Positions 17,416 to 25,707 of a DNA stretch of 64,000 nt are shown one piece after another (the first letter of the stretch is position 1; every line of letters starts with the position of its first letter). Where the stretch lies: the NCBI GenBank assembly GCA_031551755.1, contig JAVBNE010000007.1, forward strand, positions 1 to 64,000. The letters run 5' to 3'. The notes under the pieces were generated by a model, which was given only the letters and a program-made list of their open reading frames with translations, did not search any database and was not told the origin of the DNA. This stretch comes from JAVBMU01 sp031551755. Lineage in GTDB: Bacteria > Actinomycetota > Actinomycetes > Actinomycetales > Cellulomonadaceae. The position numbers were made by a program, and so were the translations under genes.

Positions 17416-17458
17416 GTGGCCATTCTCCCAGAGCAGCCGGGGCCGTGAGGACCGGGGC

Positions 17459-18265
17459 TCAGGTGGATAGGATCAGCGCCCGGCGGGCCTTCGCAGCGGC
17501 GGTGGCCAACGCCTCCACAGCCCGCGCCTGGTCTTCGGCATGGAAGCGTGCCTCGGGAACCGCCACGGAGATCGCTGCGGTCGGGAAACCCGGGACGGCG
17601 CCGAGCGACACCCCGATCGCGGTGAGCCCGACTTCGCTCTCCCCGCGGTTGACGGCGAAATGCTGCTGGCGCACTTGGTGGAGTTCGGCTCGCAACTGCG
17701 CCAACGAGCGTATCCGGGCGCTCGGCCACGGCCTGAGCCCATCGGAGTGCAGGGCATTGAGTTCGGCGTCGTCCAGTTCGGCGAGGACTGCCTTGCCGCC
17801 GGACGTGCAGTAGGCGGGGATACGCGATCCGATCCGCATGCCGACCCGCAGTGTCTGAGAGCTCTCGATTCCGTCGACGAATTGGGTCTCAGCGCCTACC
17901 AGCACCGTGAGGTGCACGGTCTCCTGAAGGGCCTCATACAGGACATTGAGGTGCGGGCGAAGCAACCGGCGCAGCGGGGCGATGCCGCCTGCTGGGACAA
18001 CGGTGCCGGCGAGCCGGATACCCGCTCGGTACTGGCGCCGGGGGGCCTGCTCGACGAATCCGCGCTGCGCCATGGTAGTCAGGAGCCGGTGAGCCGTCGA
18101 TGGCGCCACCCCCAGGTGTTCAGCCGCGCTGGAGACCGTGACGGCCTCCTGGGCAATGACCAGTTCCAGGAGTCGCAGGGCACGGTCGACCGACACGACG
18201 CGATACGGATCCGCCTTCGCCTCTCTCGAAAGATTCTGCTCCACGGAAAGACCGTAGCGGGTCAT
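17459..18265 (-). CDS. IclR-family transcriptional regulator of the gentisate cluster
   Basis: A 268-residue IclR-type regulator. The N-terminal winged helix-turn-helix is seen in TVSSAAEHLGVAPSTAHRLL followed by GFVEQAPRRQYRAG. The C-terminal effector-binding domain includes TVHLTVLVGAETQFVDGIES, IPAYCTSGGKAVLAEL and a final AISVAVPEARF. I take the ATG at 18265 (MTRYGLSVEQ); the open frame reaches 18304. It is divergent from the 3-hydroxybenzoate 6-monooxygenase gene across a short promoter region, the usual layout for a local regulator responding to the aromatic substrate or an intermediate. Confidence 0.85.
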   Translation of the reverse strand: MTRYGLSVEQNLSREAKADPYRVVSVDRALRLLELVIAQEAVTVSSAAEHLGVAPSTAHRLLTTMAQRGFVEQAPRRQYRAGIRLAGTVVPAGGIAPLRRLLRPHLNVLYEALQETVHLTVLVGAETQFVDGIESSQTLRVGMRIGSRIPAYCTSGGKAVLAELDDAELNALHSDGLRPWPSARIRSLAQLRAELHQVRQQHFAVNRGESEVGLTAIGVSLGAVPGFPTAAISVAVPEARFHAEDQARAVEALATAAAKARRALILST

Positions 18266-18304
18266 TGCGCCGAGTGGAACCCACTGACTAACGTCCCAGT
18301 CCAC

Positions 18305-18318
18305 AGGACCAACGTCCT
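18305..18318. promoter_or_regulatory. Possible IclR operator in the gentisate divergent promoter
   Basis: AGGAC-caac-GTCCT is a perfect 5-bp inverted repeat with a 4-base spacer in the gap between the regulator and the monooxygenase gene; a further GTCC element lies just upstream at about 18293. It is short, so it could be chance; the location is the main support. Confidence 0.3.
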
Positions 18319-18381
18319 AAACAATGACGCTGAGTCATCTCGAACCATCGGGACCCACTGTCTTCGAGGAGGAAGCAGATC

Positions 18382-19623
18382 ATGACGCAATCCGATGTAG
18401 TCATCGCCGGCGGCGGTATCGGCGGGATGGGCGCAGCGCTCATGCTGGCTCGCCAGGGCATCACCGTAACGGTGCTGGAACGAGCACCACGGTTCACCGA
18501 GGTCGGCGCGGGCCTACAGCTCGCACCAAATATCACCAGGATGCTCGACGAGGTCGGTGTGCTCGACGAGGTGCTACCGCTGGCCGTCAAGCCCAGGCGC
18601 CTCGCCTTCCGTAATGCGCAGACCGGAGAGGAACTGACCCACCTCGACCTCGCGGACGTGAAGAAGCGCTACGGCGGCGACTACATCGTGATCCACCGCT
18701 CCGATCTACTCGACGCGCTCGCCCGGGCCGCACATGCCATGCCGGGCGTCACACTGTTGACCGGCCACCAGGTGGACAGCTTCGAGGACCGCGACGAGGA
18801 CGTCCTCGTGCGCTGCACCAACGGATACGAGGTCACTGGTCAGCTGCTGGTCGGGGCCGACGGAATCCACTCGGTGGTGCGTGGTTACATCAAGGAAGAC
18901 GAACCCGTCTGCTCGGGATACGTAGCCTACCGAGGGGCCACCCCGGTCTGCGAGGTCACCTTCGAGACCACCCCGGACGACGTCGTCATCTGGATCGGGC
19001 CTGGCGTCCACCTCGTGCAGTACCCACTGCGCGGCGGCGAGCTCTTCAACCAGGTGGCGGTCTTCCGCTCCCAGCGCTACGCCGACGGCGAGGAGGACTG
19101 GGGCACTCCCGAAGAACTCGACGCCATGTACGCAGACATGGTCGAGCCCGTCCGGACCGCGGTGCCCGCACTCCAACGAGTCAAGCGCTGGCCGATGTGG
19201 GACCGCAACCCCCTCGATACCTGGACCAAAGGCCGTGCGACGCTCCTAGGCGACGCGGCTCACGCGATGCTCCAGTACCTCGCCCAGGGCGCCGGGCAAT
19301 CGCTGCTCGACGGGGCTGCCCTGACCGATGCGCTCAGCGGACTCGGAAACTCCGGCTGGTCGGCCCCGGACCTCGCTAAGGCCCTGGAGATCTACGAGGA
19401 ACGGCGGGTCCAGTCGGCCGGTTCCGTCCAGTCCACCGCCCGGATGTGGGGTCAGATGTGGCACGTCGACGACCCGATCGCGGTGCTCCTGCGCGACGAG
19501 GCATTCCGGCGCCGGGACGTGCACGACTACCACCTGATCGACTGGCTTTACGGTCCCATCCACTCCACTGGTCAAAAACCGGCCAACTCCGACGGCCCGT
19601 CCCCCGCGCCCACCTACTTCTGA
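18382..19623 (+). CDS. FAD-dependent 3-hydroxybenzoate 6-monooxygenase
   Basis: A 413-residue class A flavoprotein monooxygenase. It has the N-terminal GxGxxG in VIAGGGIGGMGAALMLAR, the DG-type motif VGADGIHSVVRGYI and the second FAD motif LLGDAAHAMLQYLAQGAGQS. The LQYLAQGA form is characteristic of 3-hydroxybenzoate 6-hydroxylases, distinguishing them from salicylate 1-hydroxylases. With gentisate dioxygenase directly downstream, the expected reaction is NAD(P)H- and O2-dependent para-hydroxylation of 3-hydroxybenzoate to gentisate. A salicylate 5-hydroxylating role is a less likely alternative. GGAGG precedes the ATG. It is the first gene of a six-step operon including transport. Confidence 0.82.
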   Translation: MTQSDVVIAGGGIGGMGAALMLARQGITVTVLERAPRFTEVGAGLQLAPNITRMLDEVGVLDEVLPLAVKPRRLAFRNAQTGEELTHLDLADVKKRYGGDYIVIHRSDLLDALARAAHAMPGVTLLTGHQVDSFEDRDEDVLVRCTNGYEVTGQLLVGADGIHSVVRGYIKEDEPVCSGYVAYRGATPVCEVTFETTPDDVVIWIGPGVHLVQYPLRGGELFNQVAVFRSQRYADGEEDWGTPEELDAMYADMVEPVRTAVPALQRVKRWPMWDRNPLDTWTKGRATLLGDAAHAMLQYLAQGAGQSLLDGAALTDALSGLGNSGWSAPDLAKALEIYEERRVQSAGSVQSTARMWGQMWHVDDPIAVLLRDEAFRRRDVHDYHLIDWLYGPIHSTGQKPANSDGPSPAPTYF

Positions 19624-19705
19624 GCCCTGGCGCTGTCCGGAGAGGAGAACGTGCTCCTCTCCGAGGCCATCACCGATCCGTCAACGCACACCGAGGAGGA
19701 AGAAC

Positions 19706-20824
19706 ATGACCACCGTCTTCGAGCCCGAGCGCGACCACACCTCCGTGGAGAACGCCATGCTCCCGCCCGACTCCCCCGAACTCCGCCGGCTCTACGCGGA
19801 CTTCGACTCCGAGCACCTGCTTCCGTTGTGGACCCAGCTCGACGACCTGATGCCCAACAGCCCGACCCCGAAAGCCGTTCCGCATGTGTGGAAGTGGTCG
19901 AAGATCTCGCCGTTGGCCCAGCGCTCCGGTGAACTCGTGCCGGTCGGTCGGGGAGGCGAGCGCCGCGCCATCGGCCTCGCCAACCCCGGCCTGGGCGGGC
20001 GTCCGTACATCAGCCCGACACTGTGGGCCGCCATCCAGCACCTCGGCCCGAAGGAGACCGCACCCGAACACCGGCACTCGCAGAACGCCTTCCGGTTCGT
20101 CGTCTCCGGTGAGGGCGTGTGGACGGTGGTGAACGGTGACCCGGTGCGCATGAGCCGGGGCGACTTCCTGCTGACGCCGGGCTGGAACTTCCACGGACAC
20201 CACAACGAGACGGACGAGCCCATGGTGTGGATCGACGGACTGGACATCCCCTTCGTCTACGACAACGACCTCGGCTTCTTCGAGTTCGGCTCCGATCGGG
20301 TCACCGACTACGCCACCCCCAATTACTCGCGAGGCGAGCGGCTGTGGTGCCACCCGGGTCTGCGGCCGTTGTCCGGCCTGCGGAACACCGTCAGCTCCCC
20401 CATCGGCGCGTACCGCTGGGAGTACACCGACCGCGCGTTGACCGAACAACTGCTACTCGAGGACGAAGGCCAGCCCGCGACCGTCGAGCAAGGTCATGCC
20501 GCGGTGCGGTACATCAACCCCACCACGGGCGGCGACGTCATGCCGACCATCCGGGCCGAGTTCCACCGCCTGCGGGTCGGCACGGCCACCCCCACGCGCC
20601 GCAATGTCGGCTCGACCGTCTTCCAGGTCTTCGAGGGCTCCGGCGCCGTCGTGATCGACGGCCAGCGGCACATCCTGGAGATCGGGGACATGTTCGTGGT
20701 GCCCTCCTGGGTGCCGTGGTCCTTGGAGGCCGAGACCCAGTTCGACCTCTTCCGGTTCTCGGACGCGCCGATCATGGAACGCCTGCACTTCAACCGCACG
20801 CTCGTTGAAGGCGGCGACCGATGA
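19706..20824 (+). CDS. Gentisate 1,2-dioxygenase
   Basis: A 372-residue bicupin dioxygenase that opens the gentisate ring to maleylpyruvate with Fe(II) and O2. The first cupin has the metal motif EHRHSQNAFRFVVSGEG and the second motif part GWNFHGHHNE. The second cupin (about residues 270-350, VFQVFEGSGAVVIDG) is present but lacks an obvious full metal set, as usual in this family. The ATG has a strong GAGGAGG. Its stop overlaps the hydrolase start by 4 bases, giving the order dioxygenase, fumarylpyruvate hydrolase, isomerase. Confidence 0.92.
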   Translation: MTTVFEPERDHTSVENAMLPPDSPELRRLYADFDSEHLLPLWTQLDDLMPNSPTPKAVPHVWKWSKISPLAQRSGELVPVGRGGERRAIGLANPGLGGRPYISPTLWAAIQHLGPKETAPEHRHSQNAFRFVVSGEGVWTVVNGDPVRMSRGDFLLTPGWNFHGHHNETDEPMVWIDGLDIPFVYDNDLGFFEFGSDRVTDYATPNYSRGERLWCHPGLRPLSGLRNTVSSPIGAYRWEYTDRALTEQLLLEDEGQPATVEQGHAAVRYINPTTGGDVMPTIRAEFHRLRVGTATPTRRNVGSTVFQVFEGSGAVVIDGQRHILEIGDMFVVPSWVPWSLEAETQFDLFRFSDAPIMERLHFNRTLVEGGDR

Positions 20825-21651
20825 GACTAGCGACGCTGCGCGTCAACGGCGGAACCGTCGCCGTGCGGGTCGAGGGCGACACCGCCGTCGAGATCGACGG
20901 TTTCGCGGATGTCGGCGCACTCCTTCGTGCCGGTGGCCTGGACCGGGCCGCCGGTGCGGGGGGCGCACGCCACGACCTGGCCACCGCCGAGCTGGCGCAA
21001 CCCGTCCTCGACCCCGCAAAGATCGTGTGTGTCGGGTTGAACTACCGCAGCCACATCACCGAGATGGGCCGCCAGATCCCGCAGTTCCCGACCCTTTTCA
21101 CCAAGTTCGCCGATGCGCTCATCGGTCCGCGCGACGATGTGGCCCTGCCGCCCGAGTCGACGAGGGTCGACTGGGAGGGTGAGCTCGCTGTCGTCATCGG
21201 GCGTACGGTCCGCCGGGCGACCGCCGAGCAGGCCGAAGCGGCCATCGCCGGCTACTCCGTCGCCAACGACGTGACCATGCGCGACTGGCAGTACCGCACC
21301 CCCCAGTGGTTCCAGGGCAAGGCATGGGAGGCTTCCACACCCGTGGGTCCCGTGCTCGTCACCCCGGATGAAATGCGGGCCGATGCGGAGCTGATCACGC
21401 GAGTAGACGACGAAGTGATGCAGCGGATCCCGATCGCGGATCTGGTCTTTACCGCGGTGGATCTCGTTGCATACATCTCGACGATCTTCACGCTCCGCGC
21501 GGGCGACATCATCTTGACCGGCACGCCGGGCGGGGTGGGGCACGCACGCAAACCGGGCCGTTATCTGGCCCCCGGGCAGACACTGCGCACGAGCATCGAC
21601 GGCATCGGTGAGCTCGTCAACTACGTCGTGGCCGAGAAGGTCGAGGTCTAG
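20821..21651 (+). CDS. Fumarylpyruvate hydrolase (FAH family)
   Basis: A 276-residue fumarylacetoacetase-family hydrolase. Landmarks are VGLNYRSHITEMG, the metal-binding acidic cluster WEGELAVVIG with the first acid in the same stretch, VANDVTMRDWQYR, QGKAWEASTPVGP and the C-terminal ILTGTPGGVGHARKPGRYL. Between gentisate dioxygenase and maleylpyruvate isomerase the function is cleavage of fumarylpyruvate to fumarate and pyruvate, the last step of the gentisate pathway. The start overlaps the dioxygenase stop (ATGA). Confidence 0.88.
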   Translation: MRLATLRVNGGTVAVRVEGDTAVEIDGFADVGALLRAGGLDRAAGAGGARHDLATAELAQPVLDPAKIVCVGLNYRSHITEMGRQIPQFPTLFTKFADALIGPRDDVALPPESTRVDWEGELAVVIGRTVRRATAEQAEAAIAGYSVANDVTMRDWQYRTPQWFQGKAWEASTPVGPVLVTPDEMRADAELITRVDDEVMQRIPIADLVFTAVDLVAYISTIFTLRAGDIILTGTPGGVGHARKPGRYLAPGQTLRTSIDGIGELVNYVVAEKVEV

Positions 21652-21655
21652 AAAA

Positions 21656-22429
21656 ATGATCACGTCCGAGGAAGAGGCCTGGGCCGCACTTCGGGAGCGT
21701 CTAGGTTCCGGCGCCCGCTACGACGACCCAGCGGCTCCCGCGGTGGAGTTGGCGTGGGCACGACGCGGGACCGCCTACTTCTCGCGCAAGCTCAACGAGC
21801 TCCGCGACGACGAGCTCGACGCGCCCAGCCTCCTCCCGGGCTGGTCCCGCCGATACGTCATCGCGCATGTCGGCTACAACGCGCGGGCATTGACCCGACT
21901 GACCGAATGGGCCCGCACCCAGGTCGAACACAAGATGTATCCCTCACCGGAGTGGCGGCTCAAAGAGATCGAGTACGGCGCGACACTCCCGCCGCGCGCC
22001 CTGCGGCACCTGTGTCAGCACGCCGAGGTTCACCTGAATGTCGAATGGCGTGACCTCGACGCCGCCGCCTGGGACCGCGAGGTCGTCACCGCCCAAGGAC
22101 GCACAGTCACCGCGCGCGCCACCCCGTGGATGCGTACCCGTGAGGTCTGGCTACACGCCGTGGACCTCGACAACGGCGGCTCGTTCCTGGACTTCCCGCC
22201 CGAACTGTTGGACCGCCTGCGCACCGATGTGCTGGAGGCCTGGGAGCGCGGCGGTCAGTCCGTCGACGTCGTCCTGGCGCCCACCGACGGCGCGGATGTG
22301 GTTCTCGGCGCGGGCGGCCCGACGGTTTCGGGCCGCAATGCCGACCTGGTCCGTTGGCTCACTGGTCGCGGCGCCCGCCGCCTGACCAGTTCTACCGGCA
22401 CTTTGCCGGCACTCCCCCGCTGGATCTGA
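21656..22429 (+). CDS. Mycothiol-dependent maleylpyruvate isomerase
   Basis: A 257-residue DinB-fold (MDMPI) protein converting maleylpyruvate to fumarylpyruvate with mycothiol as cofactor. The N-terminal region ELRDDELDAPSLLPGWSRRY, with VIAHVGYNARAL carrying a metal-ligand His, and TREVWLHAVDLDNG near residue 155 fit the actinobacterial enzyme; a small C-terminal SCP-like domain follows. The ATG at 21656 is used because the longer frame from 21608 lies inside the hydrolase gene. Presence of this isomerase instead of a glutathione-dependent one agrees with an actinobacterial host. Confidence 0.87.
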   Translation: MITSEEEAWAALRERLGSGARYDDPAAPAVELAWARRGTAYFSRKLNELRDDELDAPSLLPGWSRRYVIAHVGYNARALTRLTEWARTQVEHKMYPSPEWRLKEIEYGATLPPRALRHLCQHAEVHLNVEWRDLDAAAWDREVVTAQGRTVTARATPWMRTREVWLHAVDLDNGGSFLDFPPELLDRLRTDVLEAWERGGQSVDVVLAPTDGADVVLGAGGPTVSGRNADLVRWLTGRGARRLTSSTGTLPALPRWI

Positions 22430-22461
22430 CGGGGAAGCTCAATCGCCCTCTGGAGGCAGAA

Positions 22462-23727
22462 ATGGCAACGATGCCAGCAACTGATATGAGTACCGAGAAG
22501 AAGCTCGGTGCGGCACTGGTGCCCGTGGTGATTGCCTGGCTGTTCGTCGTCTTCGACGGCTACGACCTGATCGTCTACGGCACCGTGCAAGGCGCGCTCC
22601 TCGACGAGTGGGAACTGTCCAAGGCTCAGGGGGGAACGATCGGTTCCCTCGCATTCCTGGGCATGATGATCGGCGCACTACTCGCTGGCCGACTTTCCGA
22701 TGCCGTGGGACGAAAGAGCGCGATCATCGGGTCCGCAGTCGTGCTCTCAGTTTTCACAGCCGCCTGCGCCCTGGCACATAACGCCGTGTTGTTCGGCGGA
22801 CTGCGCTTCCTCGCCGGACTCGGCCTCGGCGGGCTCGTCCCGACGGCCAACGCCCTGGCCGCCGACCTGATCCCCCGGCGCTGGCGGGCAGCTGTCGCCA
22901 CACTCATGATGTCCGGCGTTCCGCTGGGCGGGTCGATCGCGGCCCTGCTCGGCATCCCGATCATCCCGAACCACGGCTGGCGTCCGATGTTCTGGGTCGC
23001 GCTGATCCCGTTGTTCATCCTGGTGCCGATCGCCTGGGCGAAACTGCCCGACAGCCGTCCGACGAAGGTGCACAGCGAGACGGCCGCCGGCTTCAAGACT
23101 CTCCTCAAGCCGCCGTACCTGGGCATCTCGTTGCTGTTCGCCACCGCCACCGTGGTCACCCTCATGGCTTGGTACGGACTGGGCACCTGGCTGCCCAAAC
23201 TGATGATGGACAGCGATCAGTTCGGCGGGGCCTTCACCTTGGCCGATGCGTTGAAGTTTGCCCTGGCGCTCAACATCGGCGCCATCGTGGGTTCGGTGGT
23301 CACCGCCTGGGCCGGCGACAAAGTCGGCACCATTCCCACCGCGTTCGTCGCGGCGGGCCTGGCGGGAATCGCGTTGTTGAGCCTGTTGATGCATCCGCAA
23401 TCGAATATCTTGATCTACGTGATCCTGGTGATCGCGGGGGTGGGCACACACGGCACGCAATGCCTCATCATCGCCGCGATAGCGACGTACTTCCCGGATA
23501 ATCTCCGCGGTACCGCACTCGGCTGGGGGTTGGGCGTCGGCCGGGTGGGTGCGGTGGCGGCTCCCCAGGTCGGTGGTTGGCTGCTCGCCGCCAATCTCGG
23601 CGTGGACTCGAACTTCCTGCTCTTCGGCGCCTGCGCGCTCATCGCCTCGGTGATGCTGGCAGGGATCTGGGCCAACTACGGCACCACCCACGACGAGGTT
23701 CGCCGGCCGGGAAAGGTCCGCGCCTGA
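22462..23727 (+). CDS. MFS aromatic-acid:proton symporter (AAHS family)
   Basis: A 421-residue 12-helix major facilitator. The AAHS signature is present: VIAWLFVVFDGYDLIVYGTV in helix 1 with the acidic pair, GRLSDAVGRKSAIIG in loop 2-3 and RFLAGLGLGGLVPTANAL in helix 4. These carriers import benzoate, hydroxybenzoates or gentisate with protons. The ATG at 22462 follows TGGAGGCAG; an upstream frame from 22354 overlaps the isomerase gene and is discounted. As last gene of the cluster it probably imports 3-hydroxybenzoate or gentisate. Confidence 0.88.
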   Translation: MATMPATDMSTEKKLGAALVPVVIAWLFVVFDGYDLIVYGTVQGALLDEWELSKAQGGTIGSLAFLGMMIGALLAGRLSDAVGRKSAIIGSAVVLSVFTAACALAHNAVLFGGLRFLAGLGLGGLVPTANALAADLIPRRWRAAVATLMMSGVPLGGSIAALLGIPIIPNHGWRPMFWVALIPLFILVPIAWAKLPDSRPTKVHSETAAGFKTLLKPPYLGISLLFATATVVTLMAWYGLGTWLPKLMMDSDQFGGAFTLADALKFALALNIGAIVGSVVTAWAGDKVGTIPTAFVAAGLAGIALLSLLMHPQSNILIYVILVIAGVGTHGTQCLIIAAIATYFPDNLRGTALGWGLGVGRVGAVAAPQVGGWLLAANLGVDSNFLLFGACALIASVMLAGIWANYGTTHDEVRRPGKVRA

Positions 23728-23756
23728 TCCACTGAAAAGGTCACGGACATCTCCCC

Positions 23757-23797
23757 GGTGAGGGTCTGCTGCTTGCGCGTGGCAGCAGGCCCTCACC
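23757..23797. terminator. Bidirectional hairpin terminator between the gentisate operon and plsC
   Basis: GGTGAGGGTCTGCTGC pairs with GCAGCAGGCCCTCACC around a short loop, a 16-bp stem with one mismatch. It lies between two convergent genes, the transporter ending at 23727 and the acyltransferase ending at 23876, and can serve both. Confidence 0.7.
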
Positions 23798-23875
23798 GCT
23801 GCCTTCCCTGCCTACTCGCCCGTCGCCGGGCGCCCGCGGCGCACGGAGCACGTACAGGTGAACAGTGGCCGGCGG

Positions 23876-24604
23876 TCAGGCCAGTGGAATCCCGTGCCGC
23901 TGCGCGGCGTCCTCGACCAAGAGCGCGAGCGCCCCACGCAGTCGCTCATTCGCAGCAGCCAGCGCCTCGCGGGCAGGCACCTTAGGTGCACGGGTGATCA
24001 CGATCGGATCACCGAACTCGATCACCATTCGGCGTCGCAGACCAGGAAGGTGGTTCGGTCCGTCCCCCGGGCGCCGGGAGCCGAGCACCGCCACGGGCAC
24101 CAGCGGTGCCTCGCCCGTCAATGCGAGCCACGCCGCGCCCGCCCGGGCCGAGGAGGCATCACCGCGCCCTCGCGCGCCCTCGGGGAAGACGCCCACGGCG
24201 CCACCCCGTCGCAATATGGCCAAGCCTGTCTGGAGTGCCTGGCGGCCGACCGCGCGGTCCACGGGGATCTGGCCGGCCGCTCGCAGCAGCCAACCAAGCG
24301 GCCCCCGGAACGCCTCGGCCTTGACCAACATATGCAGTGGGCGGGGTGCCACCCCGAGCACGAAGGGGCCATCCACCAGACTCGCGTGATTGGCCGCGAA
24401 GACAACCGGACCCGAAGCCGGTACCCGATCGGCTCCGACCACTCGCGTGGACCAGACGACCACCGCGAGGAACCGGCCGACCCAGCGCGACCACGCCGGA
24501 CCCCCACGCCACGGGGCGGCCGGTGTCTTCTTCTTCTCGGTGTCCCGCCCTCGCGGCCGGCCCGACTCCGAGTTGGCCGCTCCAGGGCCACCGGCCGTGT
24601 TCAC
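23876..24604 (-). CDS. 1-acyl-sn-glycerol-3-phosphate acyltransferase family protein (PlsC-like)
   Basis: A 242-residue PlsC-family acyltransferase for phospholipid synthesis at the membrane. The catalytic NHxxxxD is in FAANHASLVDGPF, and FPEGARGRGD is the substrate-binding motif; QIPVDRA and PLVPVAVLGS complete the family set. The GTG at 24604 overlaps the cmk stop as GTGA, so I use it; the open frame reaching 24937 is the antiphase of cmk. In related actinobacteria a similar acyltransferase lies beside cmk, and the fused or adjacent arrangement is common. Confidence 0.85.
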   Translation of the reverse strand: MNTAGGPGAANSESGRPRGRDTEKKKTPAAPWRGGPAWSRWVGRFLAVVVWSTRVVGADRVPASGPVVFAANHASLVDGPFVLGVAPRPLHMLVKAEAFRGPLGWLLRAAGQIPVDRAVGRQALQTGLAILRRGGAVGVFPEGARGRGDASSARAGAAWLALTGEAPLVPVAVLGSRRPGDGPNHLPGLRRRMVIEFGDPIVITRAPKVPAREALAAANERLRGALALLVEDAAQRHGIPLA

Positions 24605-25320
24605 GTTTGCCGAACGGCGCTCCGACAGACGTCGAGAACCGCTTGTACCGTCTGGTCGAAGTCCAGGTCGGAAGAATCGACCGTGGTGACGCCGTCTGCC
24701 GCCGTGTGGAACTGCGAAACCGTGGAGTCGTCCCGATCCCGCCGTAACACCTGATCGCGGGTCGCGGCCACCGCTGCGGCATCCGCTGTGCCATGTACGT
24801 CCAGGGACCGCCGGGCCAAGCGCGCCTCCGGTGAAGCCGTCAGCAGGATCCGCACCGGAGCCTGCGGAGCGACCACCGTGGTGATGTCGCGTCCCTCCGC
24901 CACGATTCCGCGGCCCTGGGAGAAGCCGCCTCCGCACTCAGCCGCGATCGCCGCCCGCTGGCGTCGGAGCAACTCCGCCCGCACGCCCATGTTCGTCGCC
25001 ACCTGACTCACCGCGGCGGCGATAGCCGTGGTCCGGATCGCCTCGGCCACGTCGACACCGTTGACGTAGATGTGCTCCGCACGCGGATCGGTCCCCTGAT
25101 CCAGCGGCATCGTCTCGACCGCAGCGGTCACCGCCGCCGCATCCGCGAGATCCACCCCCTGCTCGACACACCACCACGTGGCCGCCCGGAACTGGGCACC
25201 GGTGTCGAGGTAGGCCAAGGACAGCTCCCGGGCGACGGCCTTCGAGACCGACGACTTTCCCGAGCCGGACGGGCCGTCGATGGCGATCACCAAACCGGGA
25301 GGCAGCTGGGTACTGGTCAC
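24601..25320 (-). CDS. cmk: Cytidylate kinase
   Basis: A 239-residue CMP/dCMP kinase. It has the P-loop IDGPSGSGKSSVSKAVA, the YLDTGAQFRAATWW region for the nucleoside and the late GRDITTVVAPQAPVRILLTA motif, in which the usual GRDIGTVV is GRDITTVV. The ATG overlaps the aroH stop by 4 bases and its own stop overlaps the plsC start, making a tightly coupled aroH-cmk-plsC unit. Confidence 0.92.
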   Translation of the reverse strand: MTSTQLPPGLVIAIDGPSGSGKSSVSKAVARELSLAYLDTGAQFRAATWWCVEQGVDLADAAAVTAAVETMPLDQGTDPRAEHIYVNGVDVAEAIRTTAIAAAVSQVATNMGVRAELLRRQRAAIAAECGGGFSQGRGIVAEGRDITTVVAPQAPVRILLTASPEARLARRSLDVHGTADAAAVAATRDQVLRRDRDDSTVSQFHTAADGVTTVDSSDLDFDQTVQAVLDVCRSAVRQT

Positions 25321-25679
25321 TGAGCAAGGTCCTTTCGTAGGGCGACGGCGCCATGGAGGTAAATATGCCGGACATCGGCCCGCGCGACGTCGATTTCCGC
25401 GTGTGCCATGAGTCGCACAACCCGGGGCATCGCACCCGGCACGGCAATCTCCTGCGCGCAGATCAACGGCACGTCGCCCAGACCCATCTCACGGGCGGCA
25501 GCGGCCGGAAAGTCAGCGACCAGATCCGGTGTACAGGTGAAGATGATCGAGATCAGCTCCTCACCCTTGATGCCGTTGGCGGTCATCACGGCCGAAACGA
25601 GTTCACGGGTGCGTTCCACCAGGTGCGGACGCGCATCGACCTCGAGCTGGGTCGCACCCCGAATGGCACGGACGGACAT
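25317..25679 (-). CDS. aroH: Chorismate mutase, AroH type
   Basis: A 120-residue monofunctional chorismate mutase of the trimeric AroH class, catalysing chorismate to prephenate for Phe and Tyr synthesis. It shows VRAIRGATQLEVDA with the active-site Arg, the IIFTCTPDLVADFPAAAAREMG segment with conserved Cys, and MPRVVRLMAH with the second key Arg. GAGGAG sits 5-7 bases before the ATG at 25679; the GTG two codons earlier overlaps that ribosome site and is unlikely. Confidence 0.88.
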   Translation of the reverse strand: MSVRAIRGATQLEVDARPHLVERTRELVSAVMTANGIKGEELISIIFTCTPDLVADFPAAAAREMGLGDVPLICAQEIAVPGAMPRVVRLMAHAEIDVARADVRHIYLHGAVALRKDLAQ

Positions 25680-25707
25680 GGTCACTCCTCTTCGTGCGCC
25701 GACGACG

